From contig BCJC01000005.1 in assembly GCA_001600175.1 (NCBI GenBank), forward strand, positions 42,471-106,470: 64,000 nucleotides of DNA, read 5' to 3'. The translations under genes and the position numbers were made by a program. This document shows positions 12,073-23,830 of the stretch, piece after piece. Position 1 is the first letter of the stretch; the number at the start of each line of letters is the position of its first letter. The stretch comes from Erythrobasidium yunnanense. Lineage: Eukaryota > Basidiomycota > Cystobasidiomycetes > Erythrobasidiales > Erythrobasidiaceae. The notes below the pieces were generated by a model that was given only the letters and a program-made list of their open reading frames with translations, ran no database searches and was not told where the DNA came from.

Positions 12073-13340
12073 CTATCATCTGGTATATAGAAGCGTCGAT
12101 CGTATTGAGCTGCCTGAAGCCTTCTCGAATAAGCATTCTGGCGGAGGGTCGAGTTCTGGACAAGGGGAAGAGCCAGCTGATGTGCCATTTGCGGCGGAGC
12201 TATGAATGGGCATTGACATCTCGAGCTCAATACTTTGTGACGTTTGCGACAGCCAAGACCGGGCCCGCTTGACACCAAAGTAGCGGAAAGCTGTACCCAA
12301 ATCCGGTCAGCGTCAGCGCTGAAGGCGCTGGAAAACCCGTCATACACAGACGATGTACATAATAGAGGTAACACTCCATCTCTTGTGTAGGATGGTGTCA
12401 CAGCTCGCCGCCAAGGCGCTAGGTGGACCGATCCGGGCCGCAACGCAATGTTATGATATAAAGCGTGACTCGCCTTCATTGCATAGTCTGACAAGAGCCA
12501 GAGATAGGATCTTTGCATGCGTAGATGAAGAAGACTTTTGTCGAACGTGAGTAAGGCCAGTGTCACCGAAACTTGATAGCTCGCATCAGGACTTTCTGCG
12601 ACGACGGCCTCGCAGGCTCTGCCTATGCTCCACAGTGCAGAATTATAGATAGACAGGCTCCACAGTGCAGAATTATAGATAGACAGGAACAGACGTATAT
12701 TGTTCTGCGAGGGAGATAGTGGAACAAGGCCACGCCAGCAGAGCACAGACGTCCGGGCTCGCTACTGCCCAGGAAGAAGCGCAACCTGGCAAGAGACCAC
12801 GTATAAGTTGAGGATAGCGACGTTGAAGGACATTCCTGGTACTTGCGATGCAAAGCCCGTTACCGTTGACCCCTGCTCAACGTTGAACGAATATACACGG
12901 AGCTGGCTCACAATTATCGAAGCTATATAATTGCACAGCCAGATCAGCGTACGCAAGCGAATATAGCGTTGCTGAATGGACAAAGGCACAGCTCACGACG
13001 TTCGGTTACGCTGAGATCGAAGGGCGGCGATGATGTCGCGACATTCTTCGAGTCCACACAAGCGGTTGAGTGGAAAGGGAGAGCCAGGTTGATCTTCATG
13101 CGATAGAAGCGCGAGATTCGGTTACGCGCAGTCGAAGCTTGGTATCTTGTGCGAAGGAAGAGAATGCTGTAACTGGGAGGATAACGTGACTTAGCCTCCA
13201 CACAACACAGAGGATGGGACTGAGACGCACCCTCACATAGGCAAAGATGCTGTAAGGCCAGACTTGCGTTTGTCATGGATGAATGTGAAGCTCGGCTACA
13301 AGCCCGACGCGCTGATAGGAGACAGAAATGAGCTGTGAAA
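12073..13340. other. no recognisable gene
   Basis: A 225-codon minus-strand frame (12069-12746) exists but overlaps the hydrolase end, contains the 30-base tandem duplication as a peptide repeat and shows no family features, so I do not call it. Minus-strand sequence at 12.94-13.34 kb may be downstream exons of family R copy 2. Confidence 0.4.
12627..12686 (+). repeat. 30-base perfect tandem duplication
   Basis: Two identical, directly adjoining 30-base units, 12627-12656 and 12657-12686, each beginning GCTCCACAGTGCAG. The lack of divergence means the duplication is recent compared with the decayed genes around it. Confidence 0.95.
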
Positions 13341-13349
13341 GATACTACA

Positions 13350-14050
13350 ACATCAGCGAGATCCATAACGAGCAGGAAGAGCTTGACGCACTGGCGGTCT
13401 GCATTCTACGCCGGTGAGACTGGCGGGCGTTTGCGATTGTTCGCCGTGTCGCCGAAAGGAAGTCGTTGGAGTTCGCAGCCCGTTATGTCGTATACTGAGG
13501 ATGCATAGTGTCGCAGAGAGAGATGCGTATTGCAGGCATGGTGGCCGTCTTCTGTAGATCTCGAAATCTGGTAGCGTAGACGAAGGATCACCGTCAGCTC
13601 TCGGTCGCTTTGCGTGTGCGTGTGGTGGGATAAAGATGAATGTCAACACGCTTACATGTGACATGACTGCTTATCAACGCTGTACTGCCCGCATGCGCTG
13701 GATTGAATCGCGAGTTCTGCCAGCTGAAGCCCAGGACAAGTCGCTGCAAGAGGGATGTCAGAAGGGGCCGAACACGTTGAAGGAGGTTTGGTATTGCTGA
13801 TGAGCTTGACTGCGACTGCGCTGCCGGCAGCATGAGAGGGCGGTCGACGACCTCTGGCTGGACGTGGTGAAAAGAAGCCGGCATCTGCGTGAGGAGGCGG
13901 TCTTGGCGATGCTACATCTGCACTACGTTTGCATTCGTACTACATGATGCGGCTTGCTGATCTTGACCGCTCATCGGCGCTATTCACGGCTTGTCCAGAA
14001 ATCGATAGCGAACCCGCCAACAAGTCGATGAAGCTGCTGCGATTTGGGCC
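13350..14050 (-). pseudogene. family R copy 2
   Basis: Diverged copy of the same unknown family as 8.3-8.95 kb. Shared minus-strand pieces include a start-proximal segment close to LSISGQAVNSADERSRSAS, matching LSISGKAMNSENERLRSA of copy 3. There is also a segment rich in Leu/Gln before SWQNSRF and a splice-like border (CACATGTAAGCG). Frames differ between copies, so it is probably inactive. No domain recognised. Confidence 0.55.
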
Positions 14051-14699
14051 TATCTTCGTTGCTGTCCCTATCTGATATCGTCCAGAAGTCTACGTATCAT
14101 TTCGCAATCTGCTGGCTCTTCTGTCCTTTGGCTTTGTGGTCAACTCAAATGAAGAGCGCACTCTTACCTAGAAGCAAGGGACCCTGAGTCATGACTGAAG
14201 GTTTGCATAGCCGCAAGACATTACGCTGACAACGTGGAGTGATATTCACCGTCGCTGCTGGGAGCCGTTTGAGCGAGCTGATTAGCGAGCCTGCAGCTTC
14301 CGCCTCTTGACGTTCGGTTCAGAAGTTCGATGCTATTGGAACGATGGTATAGCTGACAAGCTGGCCTTCTTTACATCTTGTCACGAGGCGTGTGTTACGC
14401 AGGCAGAGCAACACACTCCTCAACTCAGAAGCTCGACCTCCAGCAAGACATTCCACCCAGCTGATGAACATTTATCTGTGCAGCATACAAACTTGAACAC
14501 TGGAGAACAACAATGTGGTACCTCTGACGGGAACGGCGGGGGCAGCTTGCGAAAAGAACATACGGGGCGACAATTTGCATTACGTGTGCAAGATCTGAAC
14601 GTATCAAAGCTTTAGGTGCTTAGCTGTGACGAGAAGGCAACACTCTAGTCCATATCTCGCTTCGCTGACATGCCTAGCACACCGGTCGATGCCTTATCG
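14051..14699. other. no recognisable gene
   Basis: Between family R copy 2 and the end of the FAD monooxygenase. One 102-codon plus-strand frame (14307-14615) shows no conserved motif or splice context. Confidence 0.4.
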
Positions 14700-16468
14700 T
14701 CATGCTACTAAAGCTACAGCTGCAGCTGCAACCAGTTTCTGCTTGAACTCGTCTTCAACTGAATGATCAATAATCCAAAGAGGATACTTGACCTCATTCG
14801 TGAATTCATCGTAGACATTGGGCGTCTGCTCTTCCCCTCCAGTTATGCCGGACGCTAGCCCTATATTACTTTACTGTCAGCTCGGGCGTGTTGGATTCTC
14901 AATGATACAGCTTACAGCCATACTTCTTTTCCGATACAGCATCAATCACACGCTTGCCATGCGCGCACCGCGTCTGTACATGTTGATCTCAGCAACGAAA
15001 GGGCACCGCAGATCTTGATGATGTACACACCTGGTCATACAGTCGGAGAGCTTGGCTGAGCGAGCTTACACGGTTCGCTAAAGTGCGGGCTGAAGAGAAA
15101 GTATGCTTGAGCGCCAGAGACAGCGCAAACGAATCTTCGAGAGCGAGCGAACCGCCAGCAGCGAATGAACCACCGTGAGCTGCGTAGAATGCATGTAGAG
15201 TCAGCGAGAGTATTGCAGAAGCACTCCATGGTCTTACGATGGGCTGCGTCTCCGATTAATACTACGCTATCATCGTATACCCATGTGTCTAAACTTTCGA
15301 TGGCAGAGAATACCGGATACGAGTGTACGTAAGGGAGCGTATCCATCAGCTGCTTGAGCGGCGGGTACCAGTCCTGCAGTACCTCACCCTCAGCCTTCAA
15401 GCGCGGTATAAGAGCCTTCTGACAGACAAACCCACCTTGAAGTACGGTCGAAGGACGTCCATGTCTCCCAGCTTGTCCCATTTCTGTCGGAATCCATCAT
15501 TATCGCCTTTTGCGCCACTAACAAAGCATGCTATCCCAAATTTGTTATCTGGCATGCGCGAGGTGAAGAAGGTAACGCCAGATTTCGATAGCCAATGGGT
15601 ACCTCCTTCAGGCAGATTAGGTATATCCTTGACGAGATCCCAGTCGTAGATATCGCGGTATGCAATCGCGCCGCTGAATGGAAGGGGATAGTCGGGAGCG
15701 TATGCTTTGCGGACAGCACTTCGCAGACCATCGGCGCCAATGACCAGATCAGCTCGTTGGCTTGTTCCATCTTCAAATGTAATCTCGACGCGGCCATTTA
15801 GTAGTGATACTCGGTCGTTGCTGTCATGCGCCGTGATGCTCTGAACTCGTTTGCCGAGATGTATGCCCTCGGATGGTACAGCGTTCTTCAAAGCTGTATG
15901 AACATGCCATCTAGTGTACCTTGCAGTACGCAGCGACTCGTCTGGCGTCCCAGGATAAATGGTATTGCTGATGATTTTGCCCGTCTTGCCTTGCCTCCCT
16001 GTCCCAGACAAAGCCAGTCAGCGAGTGTAGACTAGATAGGAATAGATGTATAGAGGAAGTGTCAGCTAACAGATATGGTCAGTGCCGTCTGGATTTTGGT
16101 AGCCTTGACGGGTCAGATCGTTCAAGCCCAGCTTGCGCAGAAGGAGCAAGCCGTTTGGTCCCAGCGCTATCGAAGCGCCTACTTCATGCAGCGAAGATGC
16201 TTGCTCGTAGATAGCGACGTCCTGAACAGCATCGTACAGCGTTGAAGGATCAGCCTGATGGGCCATCGTTTCAGCGCACGCTCGCTCACCAAGTCTGCAA
16301 GGCCAGCAATCCGGTCGAGGGCGATAGCGCAGCCCAATCCTGCGATTCCAGCTGTGTAGTTGTCACTGATTCTTCAGCATTTCACTGGCAGTCTGGACAA
16401 GCCGAAGAATAGCTCTGACCTCCAACAATCGCGACCTTGAACGATCTTGTTTCTGGAGGGACAGCCAT
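14700..16468 (-). CDS. FAD-dependent aromatic hydroxylase (salicylate 1-monooxygenase-like)
   Basis: A class A flavoprotein monooxygenase that uses FAD and NAD(P)H to hydroxylate an aromatic ring, probably in the cytosol. About eight exons join in frame to roughly 440 residues. The dinucleotide motif VAIVGAGIAGLGCAIAL spans the first intron. Then come IYEQASSLHEVGA, the central DLVIGADGLRS (the GD-like motif that contacts FAD and NADPH) and the late GDAAHPHGG flavin-ribityl motif, split by an intron. Introns are about 50-70 nt with clean borders and no frame conflict remains, so it looks functional. I start at MAVPPETRSFK; the open frame runs upstream but lacks conservation. It diverges from the permease at 17.05 kb, suggesting joint control. 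Exact substrate unknown: salicylate, gentisate-type or 4-hydroxybenzoate-type acids all fit. Confidence 0.88.
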
Positions 16469-17054
16469 TGGAGATAGCTGGGCAAGACTTGGACAAGTTG
16501 TACGATACGATACGACAACAGTGAAGACTCTTGCAGCTACAGCAACCTTCGCTCCTGCCCGACCACCTCGATTCAGGCTCTTTTTGCGCGATGCCGTACT
16601 CCTGGAAGGTGCCATCGCCCATCGCATCCACCCCATGTTCGGCTGCAAGCTCTCGGCGTCCTTCTTATTGTTTTAGAGCTGTCAATGTCAATCGCAAACC
16701 GATACCCCAGTTCTTTCGGCGTTCAAGATTGCGATAACGCCATCGCTAATATGAGAGTCCGTCCTGTATCCCGTCCGCCTCTGCGACATTGAGGAAGAGA
16801 TAAAGCGGCATTCAGTCGGCTACTGCTGCAACCCACAAAACAGGATCTGGTCGGCCGCAAGACGCTTCTCCCCAGCGCAGTCACGCCATGCTGCTTAAAC
16901 ATTTTTCGTCTGTCTGGTGGGAGTCAATCATGCTGGAGCGAAACATCTCTTGGTCTGGTACACATCAACTCTTCCCGCCAAAAGACTACCACGCTTCTTT
17001 GCCCCGACTGCCAACCTACCCACCTTCCGGCCCTGACCTACTCATTCTGGCAGT
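16469..17054. promoter_or_regulatory. shared divergent promoter region, FAD monooxygenase / permease
   Basis: 586 bases between the start codons of two divergent genes whose products fit one pathway (uptake and hydroxylation). I see no convincing TATA box or named operator. Short frames crossing it carry no family signal. Confidence 0.5.
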
Positions 17055-19138
17055 ATGGCTACAGTACAAACCACTTACGAAGAAGGTAGCGACAAAGAGA
17101 AGAGTTTGCTCGATGCAAAGGATCAAGAGCATTCTGTGGGCAAGAAAGACAAGTCTCTAGATGCCGGTACGCATCACATTTTCTGCATCACGCTAGTATA
17201 CTGACGGCAATGTAACTGCACTTGGATCCTCTTCAGCATACGCTATTATCCATGACAATCCCGACATCCCTGAGCCAACCCCTGAAGAAGGTCGTGCTAT
17301 ACGTAACCGCTGCTTGCTTGTCATGGTTCCCTTCTACGCCTTTACATACCATCTCATGTTCATGGACAAGCAAGCTATCAACTCAGCCTCTATCCTCGGC
17401 CTTCTGAAGGGCGTGAATATTGGTCAGAACCAGTATAACTCGGCCGTCACGGCGTTTGTAAGTTCACACGCATGCTGAAGGATACTGAGCTTACGCGCCA
17501 GATTCTCGCAGTACATTGGCTACCTTATATTCGAGCTCCCTCAAAACTGGGCTTTGCAGAAATTTCCCCTTGGCAAATGGCTTGGAGGCAATCTGGTAAT
17601 CTGGACAGCACTTCTTTTCGCTCACATCGGTTTGAGGAAGTGAGTACGACGTCCTTCGCCTTCATCTCTGCTCAAGTTGACCGTGACTTTGACCAGCTTC
17701 GGCTCGCTCTTTGCGATCAGATTCCTCTTGGGAGCCTTGGAGGCCTGCGCGGTCCCGGCGATCTTGCTAAGCGAAGCACAGTTCTTCACACACAAGGAAC
17801 AAGCAGTAGTTCACACCGCGATCTGGGCATTCGGAAATTCCAGCCCTATCACCTCGGGCCTTCTATCATATGCTTCGCTCTTCATCGGTCTGCCCGGCAT
17901 GGAGGAAAAGTACAAGGCATTCTTCATCATCATTGGCTCATTGACTGGCGCATTGGCCGTTTCGACCTTCTTCCTCTTCCCTGATGGCCCGCACAATGCA
18001 TGGTTCTTGACGAAAAGGCAGCGAGTGCAAGCTGTCTACCGTACAAAAGCAAACAGACAAGGGATAGAAAACAAGTACTGGAAGAAGGAACAATTTGTCG
18101 AGGCTCTGACCGACTGGAAAACCTGGGCATTCGCATTCCACGCATTCTTCCAGGAGCTGGTACGTCCAACATTCGTTGTTCTAGCTTCGCTCGACATTGA
18201 TGGTTGCTATCAGGGTAACGGCTTTGCTTCTCAATACTCGATCATCATCAAGTCTTTCGGTTTCACTACGCTGCAAACTACGCTGCTTGGCTGCCTCAAC
18301 GGAGTCGTCAATCTGGTATCAATCCTTACAGCGGCTGGCGTGCTAGCCTACTTCGAGAACGCTCGAGCGTACATCTCGTTCGTCATGTACATTCCGTAAG
18401 GCCAGCACCGAGAAACTCTGGGACAAACTCCAAACTGACATTGAATTCCAGTGTCGCTGTGGGCGCCATTCTCGGGCTTGCTTTACCGTGGTCGAACAGT
18501 ACGGGGCATTCCGTTCGACCAGGTAGAGGCCAGTGTCGCTGACCAGCTTAATCCTCTAGAGATCGGCTTGTTATTCGGTATCTATATGCGTGGCACAACC
18601 GGTGAGCGAGTATACAGAGCGTTGCAGATACATATGCTTACTCTCTGCTGCGACAGGCGTACCGTATGCCGTAGTGATGTCATGGGCTTCAACTACCACC
18701 AGCGGACATACGAAGAAGCAAACGGTCATCGCATGTGCGTACAGGCTGTAAATTCTGTATAGAGGCCGGTCCTGACGTGTGTTGTGCACAGTATATCACG
18801 GTATGGGCCTTTCCCAGGAGTGCAAATGGATCTTCGAGCTAATATTGCGTGCAGTCATGTATGGCATTTCCAACGCCATCAGCCCTCAACTATTCCGCGC
18901 CAAAGACAGCCCGCGATTCTTGCCAGCGTGGTGGAACCTTCTCATCCTTGCTGCCATCGTTCCTGCGTGAGTGTAATTGCAATCGTACCGTAAGCTTGGC
19001 TGAAAAAGATATACCAGCATATTGGTGCTTGTGGTCAGGCTTCTACTTGTGAAGGAGAATAAGCGAAGGGACGCAATCGAGGGCGAGAATTTACAGAAAG
19101 GAGTTCGTGCAAGTGATTTGGACTCGCATCAGCTGTAG
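17055..19138 (+). CDS. MFS anion:cation symporter, DAL5/allantoate permease-like
   Basis: A 12-span major facilitator permease of the fungal DAL5 family, which imports allantoate, nicotinate, aromatic acids and similar anions across the plasma membrane. About ten exons join in frame to roughly 500 residues. After a charged N-tail come FYAFTYHLMFMDKQAINSAS (span 1), ELPQNWALQKFPLGKW (the family's loop 2-3 pattern), RFLLGALEACAVPAILL (spans 4-5) and, near the end, NAISPQLFRAKDSPRF in the family's usual place. The C-tail ends ASDLDSHQL. Introns are 37-70 nt, and one around 18.8 kb needs two adjacent splices to keep frame. It diverges from the FAD hydroxylase, so an aromatic acid is a reasonable substrate guess. 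It appears intact. Confidence 0.88.
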
Positions 19139-19570
19139 GCTACTGGAGACGCATGCCATACTGAAGCAAGCTGACTACTTCTGCACGCCTAGGGACGCAA
19201 CCGATAGAAAGAATCTACATTTCCGATATGTTCTCTGATGATACAGCTTGGCCGCTTGCGTCTGTGCTGTCGCCGAGGCTAGAGTGAACTGTTTTCGCAA
19301 GTAACAATATCAGATGAACCTCAGGTGTCAGCTGTCGTTGATAGACTGCTTGTCGTGACCGATGTCAAGGTGTTCAGAAACAGGAGCCTGAGTTCACGAA
19401 AGCAAGATGGGTCCAGAGGATACGCCAATGTTGCTAGTAACAGGCTGCGTATGTGCGGCGTTACTCTGCTGTTGTTCTCTTCGATCTTATACGCAGCAGC
19501 AGTTTGCGCTTATTCAAGAGAGCTGCCAACCCAGGAGGAAGAGCAGAGAGAGGCAGAGCGCAGTACTTGA
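19139..19570. other. no recognisable gene
   Basis: About 430 bases between the permease end and the monooxygenase relic. Short frames only. Presumably the 3' flank of the permease plus decayed sequence. Confidence 0.4.
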
Positions 19571-19574
19571 TGGG

Positions 19575-20860
19575 TCAAGTCTGAAGGCGGCGCAATGTTT
19601 ACATCGCATAGTCGCAGTTGTGCCCGGAGGAGGGTATGAGAGCGCCATGTGCAGAAGGAGACCCAGGTCCCATGACTTGCAAGTAATTGGGAAAGCCTGC
19701 AATAATAATGTCAGTCTTCTATCGCTTCAAGGCTGAAGATAGTTTCACTCACCATCGACAAACATGGAATGATATGCTTTTGACCGAGGATTCCACTTGT
19801 CTCGCAGATCGGCTTTGTTGCGACCGATAGGAGGGAAGTTTGGGCGGAAAGAGATGTCGAAACCGGTTGCACAGATAATCGCGTCAACTTCGTATTTTTG
19901 ACCGTTGGTATTCGTCACGCCTGTCTCAGCTACTGAAGCGACTCCAGCAGTTACTGCCGTCACATTTCCCTTTTGCCTGGCCATCTCGAACAGTCAGAAT
20001 AGCTTACTCAGCTGAACGCTCGCTGAAGCTTACAAGGCAGCCGGAAAGCCAGGCGCAGGTGTCAATCTCCGATGTCCAACTGCAAAGTCCGGTAATAGCG
20101 TATCAATGAGATCTTGTCGACCAGCTAGGGCAGATGTCATCTCTTTCGTGATTGTCTTGAAGACCTCCGCTTGGGCGGGTCAATCCTTGATGACAAACTT
20201 CCCGCGACTGTTCAGTTCCAGCTCGATACCGCGGATGCTGTTCCAGCTGTCAGCAATTTTGAACTGGAACGCTTGATATGATTCACTAATCACAATGACC
20301 AGCTTCATCAGCAGCAAAGGCAGCTTTCTGCTCGTCGGTATATTCGAAGTTGGGAACCATTAGGACCAGCATACTTATCAGCAAAGCTTGGGGTTATCCA
20401 TGTTTTCGAGCGGATGAAGTGGTAGATATGCGAGACCGTAGGCTGAAGTGCAGGCAGGATGCACACCGGAGCTTCCTACACCGATAAGAGCTACACGCTT
20501 CCCTTCGATAGCTATGCTGCGGTCGTATGCAGGAGTATGAAGGAGAGCACCTTGGAAAGAGTGCAAACCAAGAATATCTGGCCGTGTTCATGCGATGACG
20601 AAGAAATCGCACCTCTTCAAAGCTCTCACCATCGTTGACGTTATGTCGCATGTGGTTTGTCCAGTGCGTTTGAGTCGAAGAATCTCATCGAGCACCAATT
20701 ACTTCCTGTCGCAGTCGAAGCAGCCTCTGAGATTGAAGTCGTCGATCACTCCCTCCATGTACGTTTGGGTCTCATCGCTGTTCCAGTAGCTGTAGAAGAT
20801 CCTCGTCATTATATACACAATATCACATTTCGAAGAGGAAAGGGGAATCTCACGGCTCAA
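19575..20860 (-). pseudogene. Baeyer-Villiger/FMO-type monooxygenase relic 2
   Basis: A longer relic of the same enzyme type as those at 9.0 and 53.5 kb. Minus-strand pieces in order: YWNSDETQTYMEGV, then LHSFQGALLHTPAYDRS followed by the NADPH-binding turn GKRVALIGVGSSG. Further on come VTAVTAGVASVAETGV, VDAIICATGFDIS (the ATG motif of this family) and KAYHSMFVDG. Several stops and shifts separate the pieces and the C-terminal third is absent or unrecognisable. It is not next to an SDR, unlike relics A and B. Confidence 0.8.
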
Positions 20861-21018
20861 GTTTGCCTGTGAGGGCGAAAGACGCGCGAGGGGCGCGACG
20901 AACTCGCTTATTCGCGGAATATGAGGTTTCTGTGATTAGAACGATGCATTAGCTACTTGCTTTTGTGCCTTCAAAGCCTATCCTTCTACTCACCTTGTAT
21001 CATCCCGCTTGCGAGGGC

Positions 21019-21815
21019 TCACAGCAGCAAAGGAGGGCGGTAGCAGGTAGAAGGCCTACAGAGGCAGTGGACAATATAACCGTCATCTGGATAGAGAACA
21101 AGTTAAGACATTGGCAGCTGTATGTCTCTTTGTATGACTAGGCAAGAGGACTCACCAGTGAAATCGACGAGCAGCCCAAAGAAAGGCGGCGATGCAGCGG
21201 CGACAGCGTATAGGGGATCAGGCCTGCTTGTGACGATGATATCGTGCTTGTTATCGGGCTTGTAGCGAGCAAAGGCCAAAGAAAGGCCTCTATAGGCGCT
21301 GACGAGCGGAATCGATGAAAGCTGGAAATGACTGGAGGAGAGGAGCAAGGACTTGTTAGCGGGTGCTGACATTCAGGTATGATGCATCTGTGGGCATGGC
21401 TTACCGTGTGCTATGGCTTTTCAGGCCATATCCCGCACCCTCCGGCCGGACTGTACCCATAGGTGTCCTCATCCAAGCTCGCCTGCAACCGGCGGCAGCC
21501 AGTTTCTGCTTCTCTCTCCCGTTCCATATCCCCTCTATATGCTGTTCCAGTGGTCGTCCAGATGAAGACAGCGCAGCATCGCCGGTGGTGATCCTGCTTG
21601 ATGTACCTGAAGAAGAGGGAGGATAGAGGGAGACGAGCGGGGCGCGGCGAAGAGTTGGATGGCACAGAAATGGGTTAGCATAGATTCCATACACTCTGGA
21701 ATAGGCTGCGAACGACTCACCTCATCGCTTGGCCTTGCCCAGCTTGACAGACAACAACGGCCTTCCCGGCTCCAGCGACAGTCGCAGCCTTGCTGCACAC
21801 GCTCCCCATCCACAT
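21019..21815 (-). CDS. candidate small multi-exon gene, unknown function
   Basis: Not recognised. A possible first exon begins MWMGSVCSKAATVAGAGKA (an N-terminal Met-Gly-Ser-x-Cys that could be lipidated if the inner Met is used) and ends at a GTGAGT site. A last pair of exons, containing LSLAFARYKPDNKHDII and FFGLLVDFT, joins cleanly by a 69-base intron to a short tail ending near 21019. The middle exon is open in two frames and neither satisfies both joins. The gene may be decayed or I may have missed an intron. It stands alone between two pseudogenes. Confidence 0.25.
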
Positions 21816-23060
21816 TGCTGCTAGTTCTGCGCGTTGTTTATGCTGTTGGAGAGGTACTTGATGGTCAATCATGCTGGAGGACCTTCGGCCATAGGCTGCA
21901 GCAAAGGCGTTTCATCAGTAAAGGCTGCCCTCCTGCATACTGTGTTTCGAGCATGTCTGCTCACTGTTTCCCGCAGTCGCATCGCTAACCCGTTCTCTCG
22001 CTCTCGTCCACAGCTTTCGCGCGTCCAGCTTGATTCCTTGCTTCAGAGACCATGACTGGCGGCCTAACTAGTACGTATCGATTCCTTGCTTGTGGAAGAT
22101 GATGAAGGTGCGGTCGTGAAGCCGGTAGGTGGGAAAGAGCGAAAAAAGCCGAGTTGGTCTGGACGAGAGAGACAGACGGCTCGAAAGGCTAGAAGATTGA
22201 TGGCAGCACATCCAGAGCAAGACAGTAGTTGCTGCTTTATTGATTCCGCAATAGTGAGCCATGCAATAATGCGAAAAGGCTGCATTGCTTTCGAGCTACA
22301 CTTTGCCCGCCAAAACCGCGTCCAAGCTATCTCCTTCTGTATATATCCGGCTGACTTCTCCTCAAGCTCATCTTGGCCTGACAGTCCTACCATCCATATT
22401 TGTCTGCTCCGATCAACCATTGGGCGAAATCTTGAGGTAGAACTCGGTGCGTGACGGTCCGAGCAAAAATTAGCTGTGGATGGAAAGGATTGTATCAGAT
22501 CAACTTGGCCTTGCACAGTGATAGATGGTGACATGTCAAGACATACCTGGCTGTGAACCAGGCCTGAAAGCCTATCTTATCATGCTGAACTCATGCATGA
22601 TCTCTGCCTTGAAGAGCAGTCTTTCTCTTTCGGCCGTCCTTCCAGTTTGTATGCTTTCTTGATGGCTGATATCGACTATGCGGCGGTGAAGAAGTCGCGG
22701 CGAAAGCTGGAATTGGTGCCAGGCAGAATCAGCCTCTTTCGCTGAAGAAAGCCAGTAGTTCAGGTAGACGGCTTGAAGGCTGTTCGTATAGTCGATTGTC
22801 GCGTAGCAGAAGCTAGAAAAAGGAAGAAAGCAATCAATATTGGCCTTCTTCATTGCTTTTGCGGAATAGGGGCATCCTACGTATGCCTAGGATAGCTTGA
22901 GAAGGGCAGACTGCGCATGAGACAGTGTTAGCACACGGTCAGAGTATGCTTGACTGCTTAGAAGCTGCCTACCTAGACATATTCAGCTCCTTCTCGAAAT
23001 CTCCGCAAAGTCGAGATAGCGTAATCTGCGGGTTCTACTGCCATGGCCATACACCGAGTA
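21816..23060. other. no confident gene; open frames of unknown status
   Basis: Minus-strand frames of 156 codons (22064-22534) and 93 codons (22572-22853) lie upstream of family R copy 3. The second has a motif (LQAVYLNYWLSSAKEAD) vaguely like the DKLCYWIV segment of the tandem array at 27-31 kb. I could not join them into a gene. Confidence 0.3.
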
Positions 23061-23069
23061 AAGCGAGCT

Positions 23070-23680
23070 TTACAGTACGGCACGGCAGTACTTTTGCAGA
23101 TTTCGATACCTGAAGTGCGGACGAAGCATCACCGTCAGCTCTAGGTCGCATTGCGCGTATGGGTCGAAGACGAGTGCCATTAAGCTTACAGGTGTCTTGA
23201 CTAGTACTTCTCCTCGAAGCTGCACTGCCAACCTATGCTGGCTCGAATGGCGAAGTTCTGCCAGCTCGAGTGTGAGGAGGAGAAGTCGCCAGGATGGAAG
23301 CGGGAACAAGGTGCAGACTACGTTGATCAAGTCTTGATGTCGTTGATGAGCTTCATGTGTCTGCCTGCGCAGAAGAAGAGAACCAGCAGCAACTTTTAGT
23401 CTTCTGGCTGGACCCGGCGACGAAAGAGCTGTCATGGTCTTGAAAATCTTGTATCGCCGCTACATCGTCTATATGCGTTCTAGCCCGTGCTGATTGCTGA
23501 TCTCAATCGCTCATTCTCGCTGTTCATAGCTTTGCCAGAAATCGATAATGAATCCGCCAACAAGACGAGAGGGAAACAGATCAGTCTTCGACGTGCTACG
23601 CTACGCTTGAGATTGGCTTGATGGGCTGTATCTTCGCATGTATCGACACGGCAAGTAAATCCAAGCATAACAACCTGTAC
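23070..23680 (-). pseudogene. family R copy 3
   Basis: One of the better preserved copies. On the minus strand LICFPLVLLADSLSISGKA leads into NSENERLRSAIST and then a DVAAIQDFQDH segment. A Leu-rich stretch (WRLLLLTLELAELRHSS) follows, then a splice-like border shared with copy 1, and DLELTVMLRPHFRYRN, which matches copy 5. DNA similarity to copy 1 runs over about 400 bases with many substitutions. Function unknown. The hydrophobic N-part suggests a secreted or membrane protein (inference). Confidence 0.6.
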
Positions 23681-23830
23681 GATCGCTCGCCCTGAACGTT
23701 CGCTATGGCTTTCGGCCGGTTTTGTTTGACCGATTCGTTTCTTTGACTTGTCTCATTCACGTTCACTCTGGACATTACCGTACTGCGACTGGCTGTCTTT
23801 GTCCTGTTTATCAAGGTTACAGTTTCAAGC

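Noticed and set aside
12069-12746. 225-codon minus-strand open frame
   Set aside because: It overlaps the end of the hydrolase relic, gains a peptide repeat from a recent 30-base duplication and shows no motif or splice context.
16469-16648. N-terminal extension of the FAD hydroxylase by 60 codons
   Set aside because: The open frame continues upstream, but the added sequence is not like any family N-terminus and would place the FAD motif unusually far in. The inner Met at 16468 gives normal length.
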